Part shown: positions 46,251-56,234 of the stretch, one piece after another
Layout of the letters: every line of letters begins with the position of its first letter
Position numbering within the stretch: the first letter of the stretch is position 1
DNA from: Pseudidiomarina salinarum
Lineage (GTDB): Bacteria > Pseudomonadota > Gammaproteobacteria > Enterobacterales > Alteromonadaceae
Assembly: GCF_000753715.1 (NCBI RefSeq)
Contig: NZ_JPER01000002.1
Span: 80,290-144,289, forward strand
Direction: 5' to 3'
Length of the DNA stretch: 64,000 nucleotides
Position numbers and translations under genes: made by a program
The notes under the pieces: generated by a model
Told to the model about the DNA's origin: nothing
Databases searched by the model: none
The model's input: the letters and a program-made list of their open reading frames with translations, nothing else

Positions 46251-47336
46251 ATGTCGTCAAATGTACCTGATGTAGTACGTAAGTTTGCGCTTTTGGATCT
46301 GGACGCTTTTTTTGCCAGCGCTGAAGTGTTGCGCGACCCCAGCCTCCAACACCGTCCTTTTGCGGTCGGCGGTGGCGGCGAGCGCGGCGTGGTGGCCACG
46401 GCGAATTATCTGGCGCGGGAATTCGGCGTACGCAGCGCTATGCCCGGCAGCCACGCCCGCCGGTTATGTCCTCATCTGCATTTCGTCAGCCCGGATCACG
46501 GCTATTACCGCCAGCTATCGCGTCAGGTGCTGGCCTTATTAAAAGACGTAACGGATCAGGTTGAGCCGGCTTCCATTGATGAGTTTTACCTGGATTTATC
46601 TGCCAATACCCAGTTTCAGGGTAGCGCCAGCCTGACCATGGAGGCGCTTCGCAAGCGCTTGCGCGAAGAGCTGCATCTAACCGCATCAGCCGGTATTTCA
46701 AATCAGAAAATGGTCGCGAAAATCGCCAGTGAAGAGCGTAAGCCCGACGGCCAGTTTGTGGTGGCTCCGGAGCAGGTGGTGCCCTATATCGGTCAGCTGA
46801 CGTTAAAGCGCATTCCCGGAGTCGGCCCGAAAAGCCTGGAACGGCTGAACCAGGCCGGATTTTACCTGGGCCGCGATGTCCAGGCTGCCGAGCTTGCCGC
46901 GTTGCAGAGTATTCTGGGTGATAAATCCGGCTGGCTGCTGTATCAACGTTGCCAGGGCATCGATCCGCGTTCCATTGTGACTGAGCGCGTCCGCAAAAGC
47001 GTGGGGGTAGAGGAAACGCTGCGCACCGACTTATTTCAGCTACGCCAGATTGACCTGTTTGTGAACGATGTGCTGCTGCCGCAGTTGCTGCGCCGCCTCG
47101 GCACGTCGCGCTGGCAGGACACCCACATCAAAACCCAGACGGTGAAGCTCAAATTCACCGACTTTCAGCAAACCACGGTTTCACGTACTGGTGCCAAGGC
47201 GTCGCCGAGTATCTTTTATCAGCTGCTGCGTGAAGCCTGGGAACGCCGTGACGGGCGCGGCGTGCGCCTGATTGGTCTGAGCGTGGCGCTGCCCGATCCG
47301 GATGACCAGCTGCAACTGGAGCTCGAACTCGAATAA
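46251..47336 (+). CDS. dinB: DNA polymerase IV (DinB), Y-family
   Basis: This 361-residue translesion polymerase has LLDLDAFFASAE with the first catalytic Asp, TANYLAREFGVRSAMP, and the second acidic pair in PASIDEFYLDL. A helix-hairpin-helix RIPGVGPKSLERL follows, and a little-finger domain closes it. The C-terminal tail is Leu/Glu-rich (QLQLELELE) and might serve as a clamp-binding region. No LexA-type CTGT-N8-ACAG box is visible in the 105-bp upstream gap. The Shine-Dalgarno is weak. Confidence 0.93.
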   Translation: MSSNVPDVVRKFALLDLDAFFASAEVLRDPSLQHRPFAVGGGGERGVVATANYLAREFGVRSAMPGSHARRLCPHLHFVSPDHGYYRQLSRQVLALLKDVTDQVEPASIDEFYLDLSANTQFQGSASLTMEALRKRLREELHLTASAGISNQKMVAKIASEERKPDGQFVVAPEQVVPYIGQLTLKRIPGVGPKSLERLNQAGFYLGRDVQAAELAALQSILGDKSGWLLYQRCQGIDPRSIVTERVRKSVGVEETLRTDLFQLRQIDLFVNDVLLPQLLRRLGTSRWQDTHIKTQTVKLKFTDFQQTTVSRTGAKASPSIFYQLLREAWERRDGRGVRLIGLSVALPDPDDQLQLELELE

Positions 47337-47340
47337 CGGC

Positions 47341-48369
47341 TTAGGCGACCTTCTTACGCCGCTGCCGCCACAGCCAGAACCACACCCCGCTGACAGGCAA
47401 TACAATCAGGGCAATCCCGCCTGCCACTAATAACGTAAGTAGGCTGACGCCGCCGATTGCCGACACATGCAACGGATAGACCATCTGCGCCAGTTGCGTA
47501 CCATAAGGCTGGTTACGAATATCCTGCCAACTCACCAGTGCCCCGGTAAATGGGTCAAACTGCATATAGCTGCGGCCGTTGGGATGCCATTCATCCTCAT
47601 ATTTAAAGCGGATGCGCGCCCTGTCCAGATACACCAGCCGCGGCTCCATTTCGGGAAACAAAACTTCCGCCGTACGCAGGCGCTGTGGCCAACTGGTCGC
47701 TTCGGTTGCTACGGCCGGCATACTGGTCACCTGGTGCTGTTCCGGAAACAGTCTGGTCAGGCTGTCCGATACCACAGCCGAATACATAATCGCGGTACCG
47801 GTGATCAGCAAAATCAGCAACGGGATCAATAGCACCACCCCAGTCACCCGATGCAACTGCCATAAGGTAGCACGGAAATTTTTCTGCCACGGCCATGCCC
47901 AGCGAATGGTAAACAGCCGGCGGCTCCAGGTTTGCGGCCACCACTTCACTAAGCCCGCCACCACCAGCAGCAAGCTGGCCAGCCCCAGATAACCCTGAAT
48001 ATCCTTACCCAGCTCGTGCAGCAGCAGGTGGTGATGGAACTCCACGAACCAGGATATCCAGTCTCCCATGTGCTCACGTGAAAGTAAGTGCTCACCTGCA
48101 GCATTAAAGTACTGATGCGTGCCGCTCACATCGACCACCTCTATCCAGGGCTTGTCGGCGCGTGGAAGAAAAGCATGACCGGCATCAAAGCGATCAAACA
48201 CCCGCGCGGCGTCCTGATGATCAGGGATTTCAGTCAGCTTCAGCTGCGGGTATTTGAGCTGCAGTAGTTCGGTCTTATAAAAAAGCAAAGTGCCCGTAAG
48301 TGATACGAGCACCAGCCAAAGGCTCAGCGTAAGGCCGAGCCATCTGTGGAGTCGACCCCAACCCGGCAT
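47341..48369 (-). CDS. PepSY-associated membrane protein, putative siderophore reductase
   Basis: This 342-residue protein has four main helices (about 10-32, 118-138, 165-190, 308-335). The PepSY_TM phrases GRLHRWLGLTLSLWLVLVSLTGTLL and WQLHRVTGVVLLIPLLILLITG are visible, each with a paired His that could bind haem. Such proteins are encoded beside TonB receptors and some reduce ferric siderophores in the periplasm. It starts two bases after the receptor gene and shares its Fur-controlled transcript. Confidence 0.9.
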   Translation of the reverse strand: MPGWGRLHRWLGLTLSLWLVLVSLTGTLLFYKTELLQLKYPQLKLTEIPDHQDAARVFDRFDAGHAFLPRADKPWIEVVDVSGTHQYFNAAGEHLLSREHMGDWISWFVEFHHHLLLHELGKDIQGYLGLASLLLVVAGLVKWWPQTWSRRLFTIRWAWPWQKNFRATLWQLHRVTGVVLLIPLLILLITGTAIMYSAVVSDSLTRLFPEQHQVTSMPAVATEATSWPQRLRTAEVLFPEMEPRLVYLDRARIRFKYEDEWHPNGRSYMQFDPFTGALVSWQDIRNQPYGTQLAQMVYPLHVSAIGGVSLLTLLVAGGIALIVLPVSGVWFWLWRQRRKKVA

Positions 48370-48371
48370 GA

Positions 48372-50492
48372 TCAGAACGCGTACTGCCAGTTCAGGCTCA
48401 CCGTACGTCCGCGGCCAGCGTAGTTGGTGCGATCAGCACCGGCAGTCTGGGCGTAGTAGGTGAAGTAGAACTCGTCGGTCAGGTTCTCAACGCCAATCGA
48501 GAAGATACCGTAACCGCGGGTTTCTGCCTGCAGCTGCAGATCAAAAGTGTGGTAGCCGTCAAAGTTGTTGATGGCTGCCGCGCCGTCGTAGATGTTCCGG
48601 TCAAAGAGTTTATTCCACTGCAAGCGGCTGCTAATCATTGGTGACCACTGCTGGCTCCAGTTCAGGTTCAGCCGCTCTGGCGCAATATTGCGGCCGCCGA
48701 GTTCGGTATCCACCTGCTGATCGCCGTCGCTGTCATATTCGCCGTTGGTTTTGGCATAGCTCATACCTAAGCTGATGTCGTTCGTCAGCGCGTATCTGGC
48801 AGATGCCTCATAACCGTCGATTTCTGTGCGTTCGCGCATTACTGAGAAAAAGCCATCGGCATCAGCCTGCAGACGCGCACCAAAGTCAGAATCAGAGCGG
48901 AAATAGCTCAGGCTGGCAGTCAGCGCGTGGTCACGGTACTCGATACCAACCTCGTTGTTATCGGCAATAACCGGCTGCAGATTCAGGAAGCTATTTACAC
49001 TCAGACCCGGCGTGTTGATACCACGCAGCACCCGGCCCACATCCGGCATGCTGAAGCCTTCTGAGAAGCTGGCAAAACCACGCATGCTGTCGGTAAATTC
49101 ATAAACAATGCCCAGGTTCGCCAGCAACTCGTTAAAGGATGGATCGCCGCCTTCGACCAGAACGCTGCCGTAGCTGTGCAGGGTGGTAAAGTTGTCGACC
49201 TCCAGCCGGCCATACTCATAGCGCACGCCGCCACTGACGGTCAGGCCATGCTGCTGATAACGCAGTTGTGCAAATGGTGCCCAGTTGTGGAAGTTGGTTT
49301 CCGGTACCCACTTACGGCCGGTTTGTGCCAGCTCCTGGAAAGTGCGGTCGCGCAGATAATCAAAGCCAGCGCTCAGATCAACCGGGCTGTCCGCCACTTT
49401 GGTCCAGTTCATAGTCAGCCGCGAACCCAGTTTGTTCGAGTCATTACGGGACTGGTCGAAAATTTCCGTGCCAAAGGCCGGATCCTGGAAAGTCGCAAAG
49501 GTACCGCCGCCGTATAAGGCCGAGAAATCCTGACTGAACAGTTGCCAGTTCAGATCAGCGCCCAGGATGTTGGCGTTGCGATAGGTCATGGTTGCGGTAG
49601 TGACTTCATTCTCGGCCGGATCGCCTTCTGAAGGCTGTTCAACAGCGCGGGTCGCGATGCCCATATCGCGATCACCGACAACCGGTGAATAGTCGCCGTT
49701 GCCCTGCAGATTGAAGTGATTGACCATCAGCTCAAGGTGCTGATCGGCCGCCAGCTGGTAGCCGATTTTGGTAAACAGGTCATAGCTCTCGGAGTCCATG
49801 ACATCGCCCTGGGTCACATCAACACCGATCAGGTCGCCATTACCATCTACATACATGCCGGTGCTGCGCACGTGGCCGCCGGCAACGATGTCCCAGTTGC
49901 CTTCCGCGGTACGGAACAAGTAGCCGGTGCGGTACGACAAGCCTTCGCTGGTGTTGCTGGTTGGCGCGCTCAGGCCCGCGACCACTTCATGGCTGCTGCC
50001 CTCAGTTGCCGACTTGGTCACCAGGTTGATGATACCGCCGCTGGCACCCATGCCCTGGATGGCGCTGGCACCGTGGATAATCTCTACGCGCTCAATCATC
50101 AGCGGGTCGATGGTGTAGCTGGCACGGGCACCGTTACGCAGCGGATTAGACTGTGGTACGCCGTCGATCAGGTAAAGTGGTTCGCGGCCACGCAGGGTTT
50201 CACCGGAGCTGGTCAGCTTCTGCCGGGACGGCGAGAATGCCGGCACCAGGTTACCTAATAAATCCGACAGCGAATCGGCGACTGCCAGCTGCTTGCGCAG
50301 CTCTTCACCGTCGATAACAGTAACGGTGGCGGGAATCGCACTTTCCGGCTGGCTGGTACGGCTGGCGGTGATGGTGATGCGTTCAGCGACTGCTGAGTCG
50401 GTTTGCTGTGCGCTCTCTTGTGCATTTTCCTGCGCAAAGACGGGAGAAGCCAATAATGAAGCGATGGTGAGACTGACGATAGACTTGTTCAT
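48372..50492 (-). CDS. TonB-dependent siderophore receptor, IutA-like
   Basis: This 706-residue outer-membrane barrel has a signal peptide (1-20), a TonB-box region (ERITITASR), a plug domain (about 40-165) with LIDGVPQSNPLRNG...IERVEIIHGASAIQGMGASGGIINLVTK, and a 22-strand barrel ending NYAGRGRTVSLNWQYAF with the terminal Phe. The plug wording is closest to the aerobactin/hydroxamate receptor IutA as I recall it. A Fur box is upstream. Ligand identity is inferred. Confidence 0.92.
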   Translation of the reverse strand: MNKSIVSLTIASLLASPVFAQENAQESAQQTDSAVAERITITASRTSQPESAIPATVTVIDGEELRKQLAVADSLSDLLGNLVPAFSPSRQKLTSSGETLRGREPLYLIDGVPQSNPLRNGARASYTIDPLMIERVEIIHGASAIQGMGASGGIINLVTKSATEGSSHEVVAGLSAPTSNTSEGLSYRTGYLFRTAEGNWDIVAGGHVRSTGMYVDGNGDLIGVDVTQGDVMDSESYDLFTKIGYQLAADQHLELMVNHFNLQGNGDYSPVVGDRDMGIATRAVEQPSEGDPAENEVTTATMTYRNANILGADLNWQLFSQDFSALYGGGTFATFQDPAFGTEIFDQSRNDSNKLGSRLTMNWTKVADSPVDLSAGFDYLRDRTFQELAQTGRKWVPETNFHNWAPFAQLRYQQHGLTVSGGVRYEYGRLEVDNFTTLHSYGSVLVEGGDPSFNELLANLGIVYEFTDSMRGFASFSEGFSMPDVGRVLRGINTPGLSVNSFLNLQPVIADNNEVGIEYRDHALTASLSYFRSDSDFGARLQADADGFFSVMRERTEIDGYEASARYALTNDISLGMSYAKTNGEYDSDGDQQVDTELGGRNIAPERLNLNWSQQWSPMISSRLQWNKLFDRNIYDGAAAINNFDGYHTFDLQLQAETRGYGIFSIGVENLTDEFYFTYYAQTAGADRTNYAGRGRTVSLNWQYAF

Positions 50493-50531
50493 AAGACCCT
50501 TATAATCAGTAAGCTAGAAATTATTTGCGCT

Positions 50532-50550
50532 AATGATAATGATTCGCATT
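50532..50550 (-). promoter_or_regulatory. Fur box upstream of the receptor gene
   Basis: The 19-bp stretch AATGATAATGATTCGCATT strongly resembles the Fur consensus of NATWAT repeats. It lies 40-58 bases upstream of the receptor start, where bound Fur-Fe would block transcription of receptor and PepSY genes under iron-rich conditions. It could also touch the divergent NhaC gene 108 bases away. Confidence 0.82.
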
Positions 50551-50657
50551 TAAGAAACAAGCCCCTGATGAAAAAATTTATGCTTTATTGAATAATTCCG
50601 ATGCGGGCGGCAATATGGCGGCTGGATATTCATATTTTTCACTTATAAGGCGTTTTT

Positions 50658-52034
50658 ATGGGTTGGCTGTCGATTCTGCCACCACTGGTTGCCATTATCG
50701 TCGTGTTCTGGCGCAAGGAAGTTATCGTCGCCCTGCTGCTGGCGATTCTCACGTCCGAAATCCTGCTGACATTTGCCGGCGATGCGCCCGGGTACTATGC
50801 CGCCATCGCGACCATTGAACGTATTGTCAGTGTGTTTGAGTCGCCCGGTAATACCCGCATCCTGATCTTCAGCCTGCTGGTGGGCGCCCTGCTCGCCTAT
50901 ATTCGTGAATCGGGTGGCGTTGCCGCACTGGTCGAATCCCTGCTTAAACGCGGCTACGGCACCACCCGCCGCAGCGCCAGCCTGATGACCGTATTCACCG
51001 GCATCTTTGTATTTATTGAATCGAATCTGAGTGTGCTGACCGCCGGTATTCTGTCACGCGGCCTGTTTGAAAAGCTGGGGATGAGCCGGGCCCGACTGGC
51101 CTATCTGATCGACAGCACCAGCGCGCCCATCTGTATCTTGATCCTGCTCAACGGCTGGGGAGCCTATGTACTGGGCATGCTTGAACAACACGAGGAACTG
51201 CCGGGTACCTCGGTGGGTATTCTTATCGGCACCATTCCGCTTAATTTTTATGCTTTGGTGACACTGGCGGGCGTGTTTTACACCGCCATTTCGACCCGGG
51301 TGCATGGCCCCATGCGTACCGTCGAAGCGCAACCGCAACCGACTCAGGATCTGCCCGACGATATACCGACCAACAGTAAAGCGCGCTATATGCTGGTGCC
51401 GCTGATGGTCATGGTGTTTGGCATGGTTGGCTTTATGTTCGGCACCGGCAACGGTGATATCACCCAGGGCGATGGCGCCAAGTCCGTGCTTTATGCCACC
51501 ACCCTCGCCTGTGTGGTCGCCTATCTGATGCTGCTGATCAGTCGCCGCAATACTCATCAGCAATTAGTAACCATGGGCTTCAAGGGCATGGGCGAACTTT
51601 TGCCGCTGGTCACTATCGTGTTGCTGTCACTGGCGTTGGGCAGCAGCCTGAGCGAACTGGGTACCGGCCTGTTCCTGGCCGGCCTGGTCGGGGAATTCCT
51701 GCCACTGGTGCTGATCGCGCCAATGTTATTTCTGGCCGGCGCGCTCATCTCATTCACTACCGGCACCTCATGGGGTACTTTTGCCATTCTCATCCCCATC
51801 GCCGCTCCACTGATTATTGCGCTGGACCTGCCCGCGCCGCTGTTACTGGCCGCGGTATTGGGGGGTGGTGTGTTCGGCGACCACTGCTCGCCGATATCCG
51901 ATACCACGGCCGTATCGTCGCTGGCGTCAGGCTGCGATTTATTAGAACATGTACGCACCCAGCTACCTTATGCACTGACAGCAGGGGGCATCACTCTGCT
52001 GCTGTATTTACTGGCCGGCTTCATCATGCTTTAA
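50658..52034 (+). CDS. NhaC family Na+/H+ antiporter-like transporter
   Basis: This 458-residue protein has about eleven helices. The conserved FTTGTSWGTFAILIPIA and GGGVFGDHCSPISDTTAVSSLASGC segments are those of the NhaC family, which exchanges Na+ for H+ or moves organic acids with Na+. It has AAGG seven bases before the ATG. It precedes alr by 39 bases on the same strand. Substrate is uncertain: the ion-transporter superfamily also contains amino-acid and malate/lactate exchangers. Confidence 0.9.
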   Translation: MGWLSILPPLVAIIVVFWRKEVIVALLLAILTSEILLTFAGDAPGYYAAIATIERIVSVFESPGNTRILIFSLLVGALLAYIRESGGVAALVESLLKRGYGTTRRSASLMTVFTGIFVFIESNLSVLTAGILSRGLFEKLGMSRARLAYLIDSTSAPICILILLNGWGAYVLGMLEQHEELPGTSVGILIGTIPLNFYALVTLAGVFYTAISTRVHGPMRTVEAQPQPTQDLPDDIPTNSKARYMLVPLMVMVFGMVGFMFGTGNGDITQGDGAKSVLYATTLACVVAYLMLLISRRNTHQQLVTMGFKGMGELLPLVTIVLLSLALGSSLSELGTGLFLAGLVGEFLPLVLIAPMLFLAGALISFTTGTSWGTFAILIPIAAPLIIALDLPAPLLLAAVLGGGVFGDHCSPISDTTAVSSLASGCDLLEHVRTQLPYALTAGGITLLLYLLAGFIML

Positions 52035-52073
52035 CTTTCGGCAAATAACGCTCTGCAACTGGATTTTTCGTCT

Positions 52074-53180
52074 ATGGCTAATGGTCTACATTTTCGTACT
52101 ACCCGCGCTGAAATTAACCGCGCCGCACTGCAACACAACGCCGGTATCATCCGTGGGCTGGCGGGCGCGGCAAGTGTGCTGGGCGTGGTGAAGGCTGATG
52201 CCTATGGTCACGGCATGATCAGTGCCGCGCAGGCCATTGCCGGACAGGTGGATGCCTTTGCGGTGGCCTTTCTTGATGAAGCCTTAGTGTTGCGCAGTGC
52301 CGGATTCAATCAACCTATTGTGCTGCTCGAAGGCTGCTTTTCGGCGGCTGAGCTGCCGATTTGTGCCCATCATAATCTGCAGCCCGTGGTGCACGAGCAA
52401 AGCCAGCTGGATGCCATCCTCACCTCGCGGCTGATTCATCCGCTGGCGGTGTGGTTAAAAGTGGATACCGGCATGCACCGGCTGGGCTGGGCACCGGATC
52501 AGGTCCGGCGCGTCTATAAAGAGCTTAATGCCAGCCCCCAGGTCGGTTCGGTAACCCTGATGTCGCACTACGCCAATTCCGGCGACAACGCGCACCCGCT
52601 TAATCAGCAGCAGGAGCAGCAGTTTTATGATCTGACCGCCGAAACCAGGCTGACGGATCACCTAAGCCTGGCCAATTCCGCGGCGCTAGTGAGCGCCAGC
52701 CGCGACTACGAGCAATTTGATCGCCACTGGGTTCGTACCGGTATTACCCTGTACGGCATCAGCCCGAACCCTGACCAGCCGGTGAGCAGTGAACTCAAAC
52801 CGGTTATGCGGTTAGTCGCGCCGGTGATTGCCCTGCGGGATATCAGCGCCGGCGAATGCGTCGGCTACGGCAGTTGCTGGGTGGCTGAACGGGATAGCCT
52901 TATCGCCACCCTGGCAATTGGTTATGCCGATGGCTATCCGCGACATTGCCCAAACGGCACCCCAGTGTTCATTAACGGACAACGCGCGCCGCTGGCCGGG
53001 CGGGTTTCTATGGACATGATTACCGTGGATGTCACGGATCTGGGGCAGGTAAAGGTGGGTGATGAAGCCGAGTTGTGGGGACCTGAACTGTCCGTTCATG
53101 AAATAGCCCGACACGCCGGCACCATCAGTTATGAGCTGGTCACCCGCGTGTCAGCGCGGGTGCCACGGGTCGAGATTTAA
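52074..53180 (+). CDS. alr: Alanine racemase
   Basis: This 368-residue fold-type III PLP enzyme provides D-alanine for peptidoglycan. The cofactor lysine is K40 in VVKADAYGHG. The catalytic Tyr region is ECVGYGSCW, and the C-terminal domain has RVSMDMITVDVTD. The N-terminus RTTRAEINRAALQHN is typical of the family. It stops one base before the convergent YqhA-type gene. Its Shine-Dalgarno sequence is poor. Confidence 0.96.
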   Translation: MANGLHFRTTRAEINRAALQHNAGIIRGLAGAASVLGVVKADAYGHGMISAAQAIAGQVDAFAVAFLDEALVLRSAGFNQPIVLLEGCFSAAELPICAHHNLQPVVHEQSQLDAILTSRLIHPLAVWLKVDTGMHRLGWAPDQVRRVYKELNASPQVGSVTLMSHYANSGDNAHPLNQQQEQQFYDLTAETRLTDHLSLANSAALVSASRDYEQFDRHWVRTGITLYGISPNPDQPVSSELKPVMRLVAPVIALRDISAGECVGYGSCWVAERDSLIATLAIGYADGYPRHCPNGTPVFINGQRAPLAGRVSMDMITVDVTDLGQVKVGDEAELWGPELSVHEIARHAGTISYELVTRVSARVPRVEI

Positions 53181-53181
53181 A

Positions 53182-53685
53182 TCAGAGGTTATCGCCCGGC
53201 TTGCGGGTGATTTTATCCAGATAACCCATCGCAAAGGCAGAACCGACAAAGGTCAGGTGGATAATTACATACCACTTGATCTTCTCGGGCTCGACGTTGG
53301 CTGCGTTCATAAACACTTTCAGCAGATGAATGGATGAAATCGCGACAATCGAGGCCGCCACCTTGCTTTTTAAGCCACCGGAATCAATTTTGCCCAACCA
53401 CGACAGCTTCTCGGTATCACCGGTAATATTCAGCGCCGAGACGAAATTTTCGTAACCGCTCAGCATCACCATCACCAACAGGCCGCCAACCAGAGCAATA
53501 TCAATCAGAGTCAGCGTCAGCAGGATCAGATCCACTTCCGGCATCGCCAGAATATTTGGGAAAGCGTGGAATAATTCCTGAAAGAACTTTATACCCAGCA
53601 TCAGTACCGCCAGGCTCAGGCCTAAATAAATCGGCGCCAGCAACCAGCGCAGGCTGTACATCAGGTTTTCGAGTGCGCGTTCCAT
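53182..53685 (-). CDS. YqhA/UPF0114 (TIGR00645) membrane protein
   Basis: This 167-residue inner-membrane protein has four helices (about 10-35, 53-75, 108-126, 138-158). The phrases [24 protein letters not shown] and [28 protein letters not shown] are diagnostic of the YqhA/UPF0114 family. Function is unknown. It is followed by the convergent alr. Confidence 0.93.
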   Translation of the reverse strand: MERALENLMYSLRWLLAPIYLGLSLAVLMLGIKFFQELFHAFPNILAMPEVDLILLTLTLIDIALVGGLLVMVMLSGYENFVSALNITGDTEKLSWLGKIDSGGLKSKVAASIVAISSIHLLKVFMNAANVEPEKIKWYVIIHLTFVGSAFAMGYLDKITRKPGDNL

Positions 53686-53717
53686 GAGTTACCTCAGCAT
53701 TAATTTAGAGCAGCAAG

Positions 53718-54134
53718 TTAAAACAACTGCATGATACCAAGTAAGATAGCGTAGCGGCCAGCCTTACTGACAAACACCAGAATTAAAAACTGCCAGAAGC
53801 TTAAGCGCAGCATGCCGGCGATAAAGGTCAGCGCATCGCCGATAAAAGGCGCCCAGGCCATCAGCAACGACCACTTACCGAAGCGCTCAAACCAGCGGTG
53901 CCCGCGGGCCAGGCTGGCCGGCTTAAACGGAAACCAGCGGCGATCCTGATACTGCACCAGATACCGGCCCAGCACATAGTTCACCACCGATCCCAGCGTA
54001 TTGCCGATCGACGCCAGCCACCAGATGAGCCACACATCGTAGCCCAGCCGCTGGGCCGCCACCACCACAAACTCAGACTGAGCGGGCAGTACAGTGGCAG
54101 CCAGAAACGCCGTCAGAAATACGCTGAGGTACAT
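53718..54134 (-). CDS. YqaA family DedA-like membrane protein
   Basis: This 138-residue protein of the SNARE-associated/VTT superfamily has FLAATVLPAQSEFVVVAAQRLG at the N-terminus and LLMAWAPFIGDALTFIAGMLR with the conserved Gly-Asp. Relatives are lipid scramblases or transporters of the DedA type; the small YqaA branch has no known function. It lies 32 bases before the YqhA-type gene and six bases after the S9 peptidase stop, all on the minus strand. Confidence 0.9.
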   Translation of the reverse strand: MYLSVFLTAFLAATVLPAQSEFVVVAAQRLGYDVWLIWWLASIGNTLGSVVNYVLGRYLVQYQDRRWFPFKPASLARGHRWFERFGKWSLLMAWAPFIGDALTFIAGMLRLSFWQFLILVFVSKAGRYAILLGIMQLF

Positions 54135-54140
54135 CGGCGG

Positions 54141-56234
54141 TTAGTCTTTCCGGTAGTGCTTAAACCAGGCCAGGGTATGCTCAATTTTCGCAATCATGTG
54201 CGATGGTCGCGCGGTAACCGAATGCGAAGCTTCAGGCACCCGGACCATAGCGGTATCGACCTTGCGTAGCTGCAGCGCCTGATAGAACTGTTCAATTTCA
54301 GACATGGGCACGCGGCGATCCTGCTCGCCACTGAACAATAGCGTCGGCGTATTTACATTCGCCACCAGCGACAACGGCGAGCGTTCCCAGTAGTGCTTAT
54401 AGTCTTCCCACGGCATCGCCGGGAACTGATTGGTGATCTGGCCAATTGAACTGTCGGCGGTCAGGGTTTTGCTCACCCAGTTAATCACCGGGTTGGTCGC
54501 TGCGGCAGCGCGGAAACGATCCGTCAGCCCGACCGCGAAGGCCGTGGCAATGCCGCCCGCTGAACCACCGGCAATAAACAGGTTGTCCGCATCGGCGATG
54601 CCTTTTTCAATCAGCGCGTCTAAGCCAGACATATGATCGGCGAAATCCCGCTCTGAGGAATAATAGCCATCCAGCAGCAGCGCAAAGTCTTTGCCGTATG
54701 ACACACTGCCGCGGTAGTTGTTATAGAACACCACATAGCCTTCAGCGGCATAGCGCTGGTGCTCGGCGGCAAAGGACGGACCATACGCCAGATGCGGCCC
54801 ACCATGAATTTCAACCATAGTCGGGTAGGTTTTTGCCGGATCATAATCCGGCGGCAGAATGTACCAGCCGTGAATCTCAGTACCGTCGAAGCTTGATTTA
54901 TAGGTGATTTCTTTTACTTCACCCAGTTTACGCTGCCCCAGCACATCGGCGTTCAGTGCGGTATGGATCTGCTTCGCCTCGCGTTTCTTCATGCGCGTCG
55001 CATAGGTGGCAACATCAGCCGGACGATGCGATGTGCTCTGGGTGTACGCCAACAGGCCGGTTTGCGCTGAAGCTGAGAACGAGCCGCTGATATAAGGCCG
55101 GCTGATATATACACCGCCGACATCATCGACATAATCCGTGCGCTTATTATTCATGGTCACGCTGGCCAGTTTATAGCGGCCGCGATCCGAGTACTGAAAA
55201 GCGATGACATCGTCGCTCAGCCACTGCGGACTCTCGACTGAGCGATCAAAATCCTGCAGCAAGGCAGTGCGTGGCTGTTGCTGCCAGTTCAGTACATGCA
55301 ACTTGCTGTTGTGATACGGCACCGGTTCGTTGGAGCGATGCAAAAACGCCATCTTGCTGTAATTCGGTGACATCACCGGCGAAAACTCTTGCCCCGGCAT
55401 GCTGGTCAGTTGGGTCATCTCGCCAGTCTGTACATTCAGGTGCCAGAGGTCGCTTTCGTTAACCTGATACTCCCAGGCTTCGTTGCGATTGGCGGACAGG
55501 ATCAGCGACTGGCTGTCGCCACGCCAGGCCAGCGGTCCGCTGTGATCAAAGGCGCCTTGCGTCAGCTGACGGGCCGTGCCGCCTTCGGCTGGCACCACAA
55601 ATACATGCCGGTATTGCGAGGGCATAACGCCCTGACCATCACGCTGGTAATAGGTGCGTTCAATGACCAGCGGCTTTGGCCCCCACTCTGCTTTGTCAGG
55701 GCGCTCCGGCTGGGCGACTGATTTGGCATAGTCAGTTTTAGGTGCCGGCTGGCTCATGATAAAGCCGATTTGCTTACCATCTGGTGACCAGCTCAGGTTG
55801 CCCGGGCTCTGGCGTACATCAGTTACCTGAGCCAGTTGCTGCTCGGCCAGCCAGTAGACATAAATCTGGTTGCTGCCCTGCCGGTTCGATGTGAAAGCCA
55901 GTCGTGAACTATCCGGCGACCAGCTGAGGTTGCCATAACTGAACTGATCAGCGAACAGCGGCGTGTGCTGTCCGGTCGCCACATCAATTAGCCAGAGGCT
56001 GCGGGTGGTATTGTCTTTCATCACATCAAAGCCGGTGCGCACATAAACAATCTGTTTGCCGTCGGGAGAAATTTCGACCTGGCCAGCGTGTTCAAGATTG
56101 AAAATGTCTTCCGGCTGGAAAGTCTTCTTCTTGGCGGCGGCCTGCGTCACCTGATCGACCTGAGCCTGCGCCAGGTTCGGAGCTAGCGACGCAGTCAGTA
56201 AGACACCTGAAATAACTGCAGTTAGTTTATTCAT
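54141..56234 (-). CDS. S9 family prolyl oligopeptidase-type peptidase
   Basis: This 697-residue secreted peptidase has a signal peptide (1-24), a beta-propeller of WD40/TolB-like repeats (about 40-400, with repeated ISPDGKQI and LSWSPD motifs), and a C-terminal alpha/beta-hydrolase. The nucleophile is in AGGSAGGIA, the Asp in SGEQDRRVPMSE and the His in EASHSV. It cleaves short peptides in the periplasm or outside the cell. With the M14 enzyme it suggests a peptide-using diet. Confidence 0.93.
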   Translation of the reverse strand: MNKLTAVISGVLLTASLAPNLAQAQVDQVTQAAAKKKTFQPEDIFNLEHAGQVEISPDGKQIVYVRTGFDVMKDNTTRSLWLIDVATGQHTPLFADQFSYGNLSWSPDSSRLAFTSNRQGSNQIYVYWLAEQQLAQVTDVRQSPGNLSWSPDGKQIGFIMSQPAPKTDYAKSVAQPERPDKAEWGPKPLVIERTYYQRDGQGVMPSQYRHVFVVPAEGGTARQLTQGAFDHSGPLAWRGDSQSLILSANRNEAWEYQVNESDLWHLNVQTGEMTQLTSMPGQEFSPVMSPNYSKMAFLHRSNEPVPYHNSKLHVLNWQQQPRTALLQDFDRSVESPQWLSDDVIAFQYSDRGRYKLASVTMNNKRTDYVDDVGGVYISRPYISGSFSASAQTGLLAYTQSTSHRPADVATYATRMKKREAKQIHTALNADVLGQRKLGEVKEITYKSSFDGTEIHGWYILPPDYDPAKTYPTMVEIHGGPHLAYGPSFAAEHQRYAAEGYVVFYNNYRGSVSYGKDFALLLDGYYSSERDFADHMSGLDALIEKGIADADNLFIAGGSAGGIATAFAVGLTDRFRAAAATNPVINWVSKTLTADSSIGQITNQFPAMPWEDYKHYWERSPLSLVANVNTPTLLFSGEQDRRVPMSEIEQFYQALQLRKVDTAMVRVPEASHSVTARPSHMIAKIEHTLAWFKHYRKD

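Noticed and set aside
46647..46668. Near-palindrome CTTCGCAAGCG...CGCGAAG inside dinB
   Set aside because: It encodes the run ALRKRLREE, where Lys/Arg/Leu codons easily generate such symmetry, and the arms need a two-base bulge.
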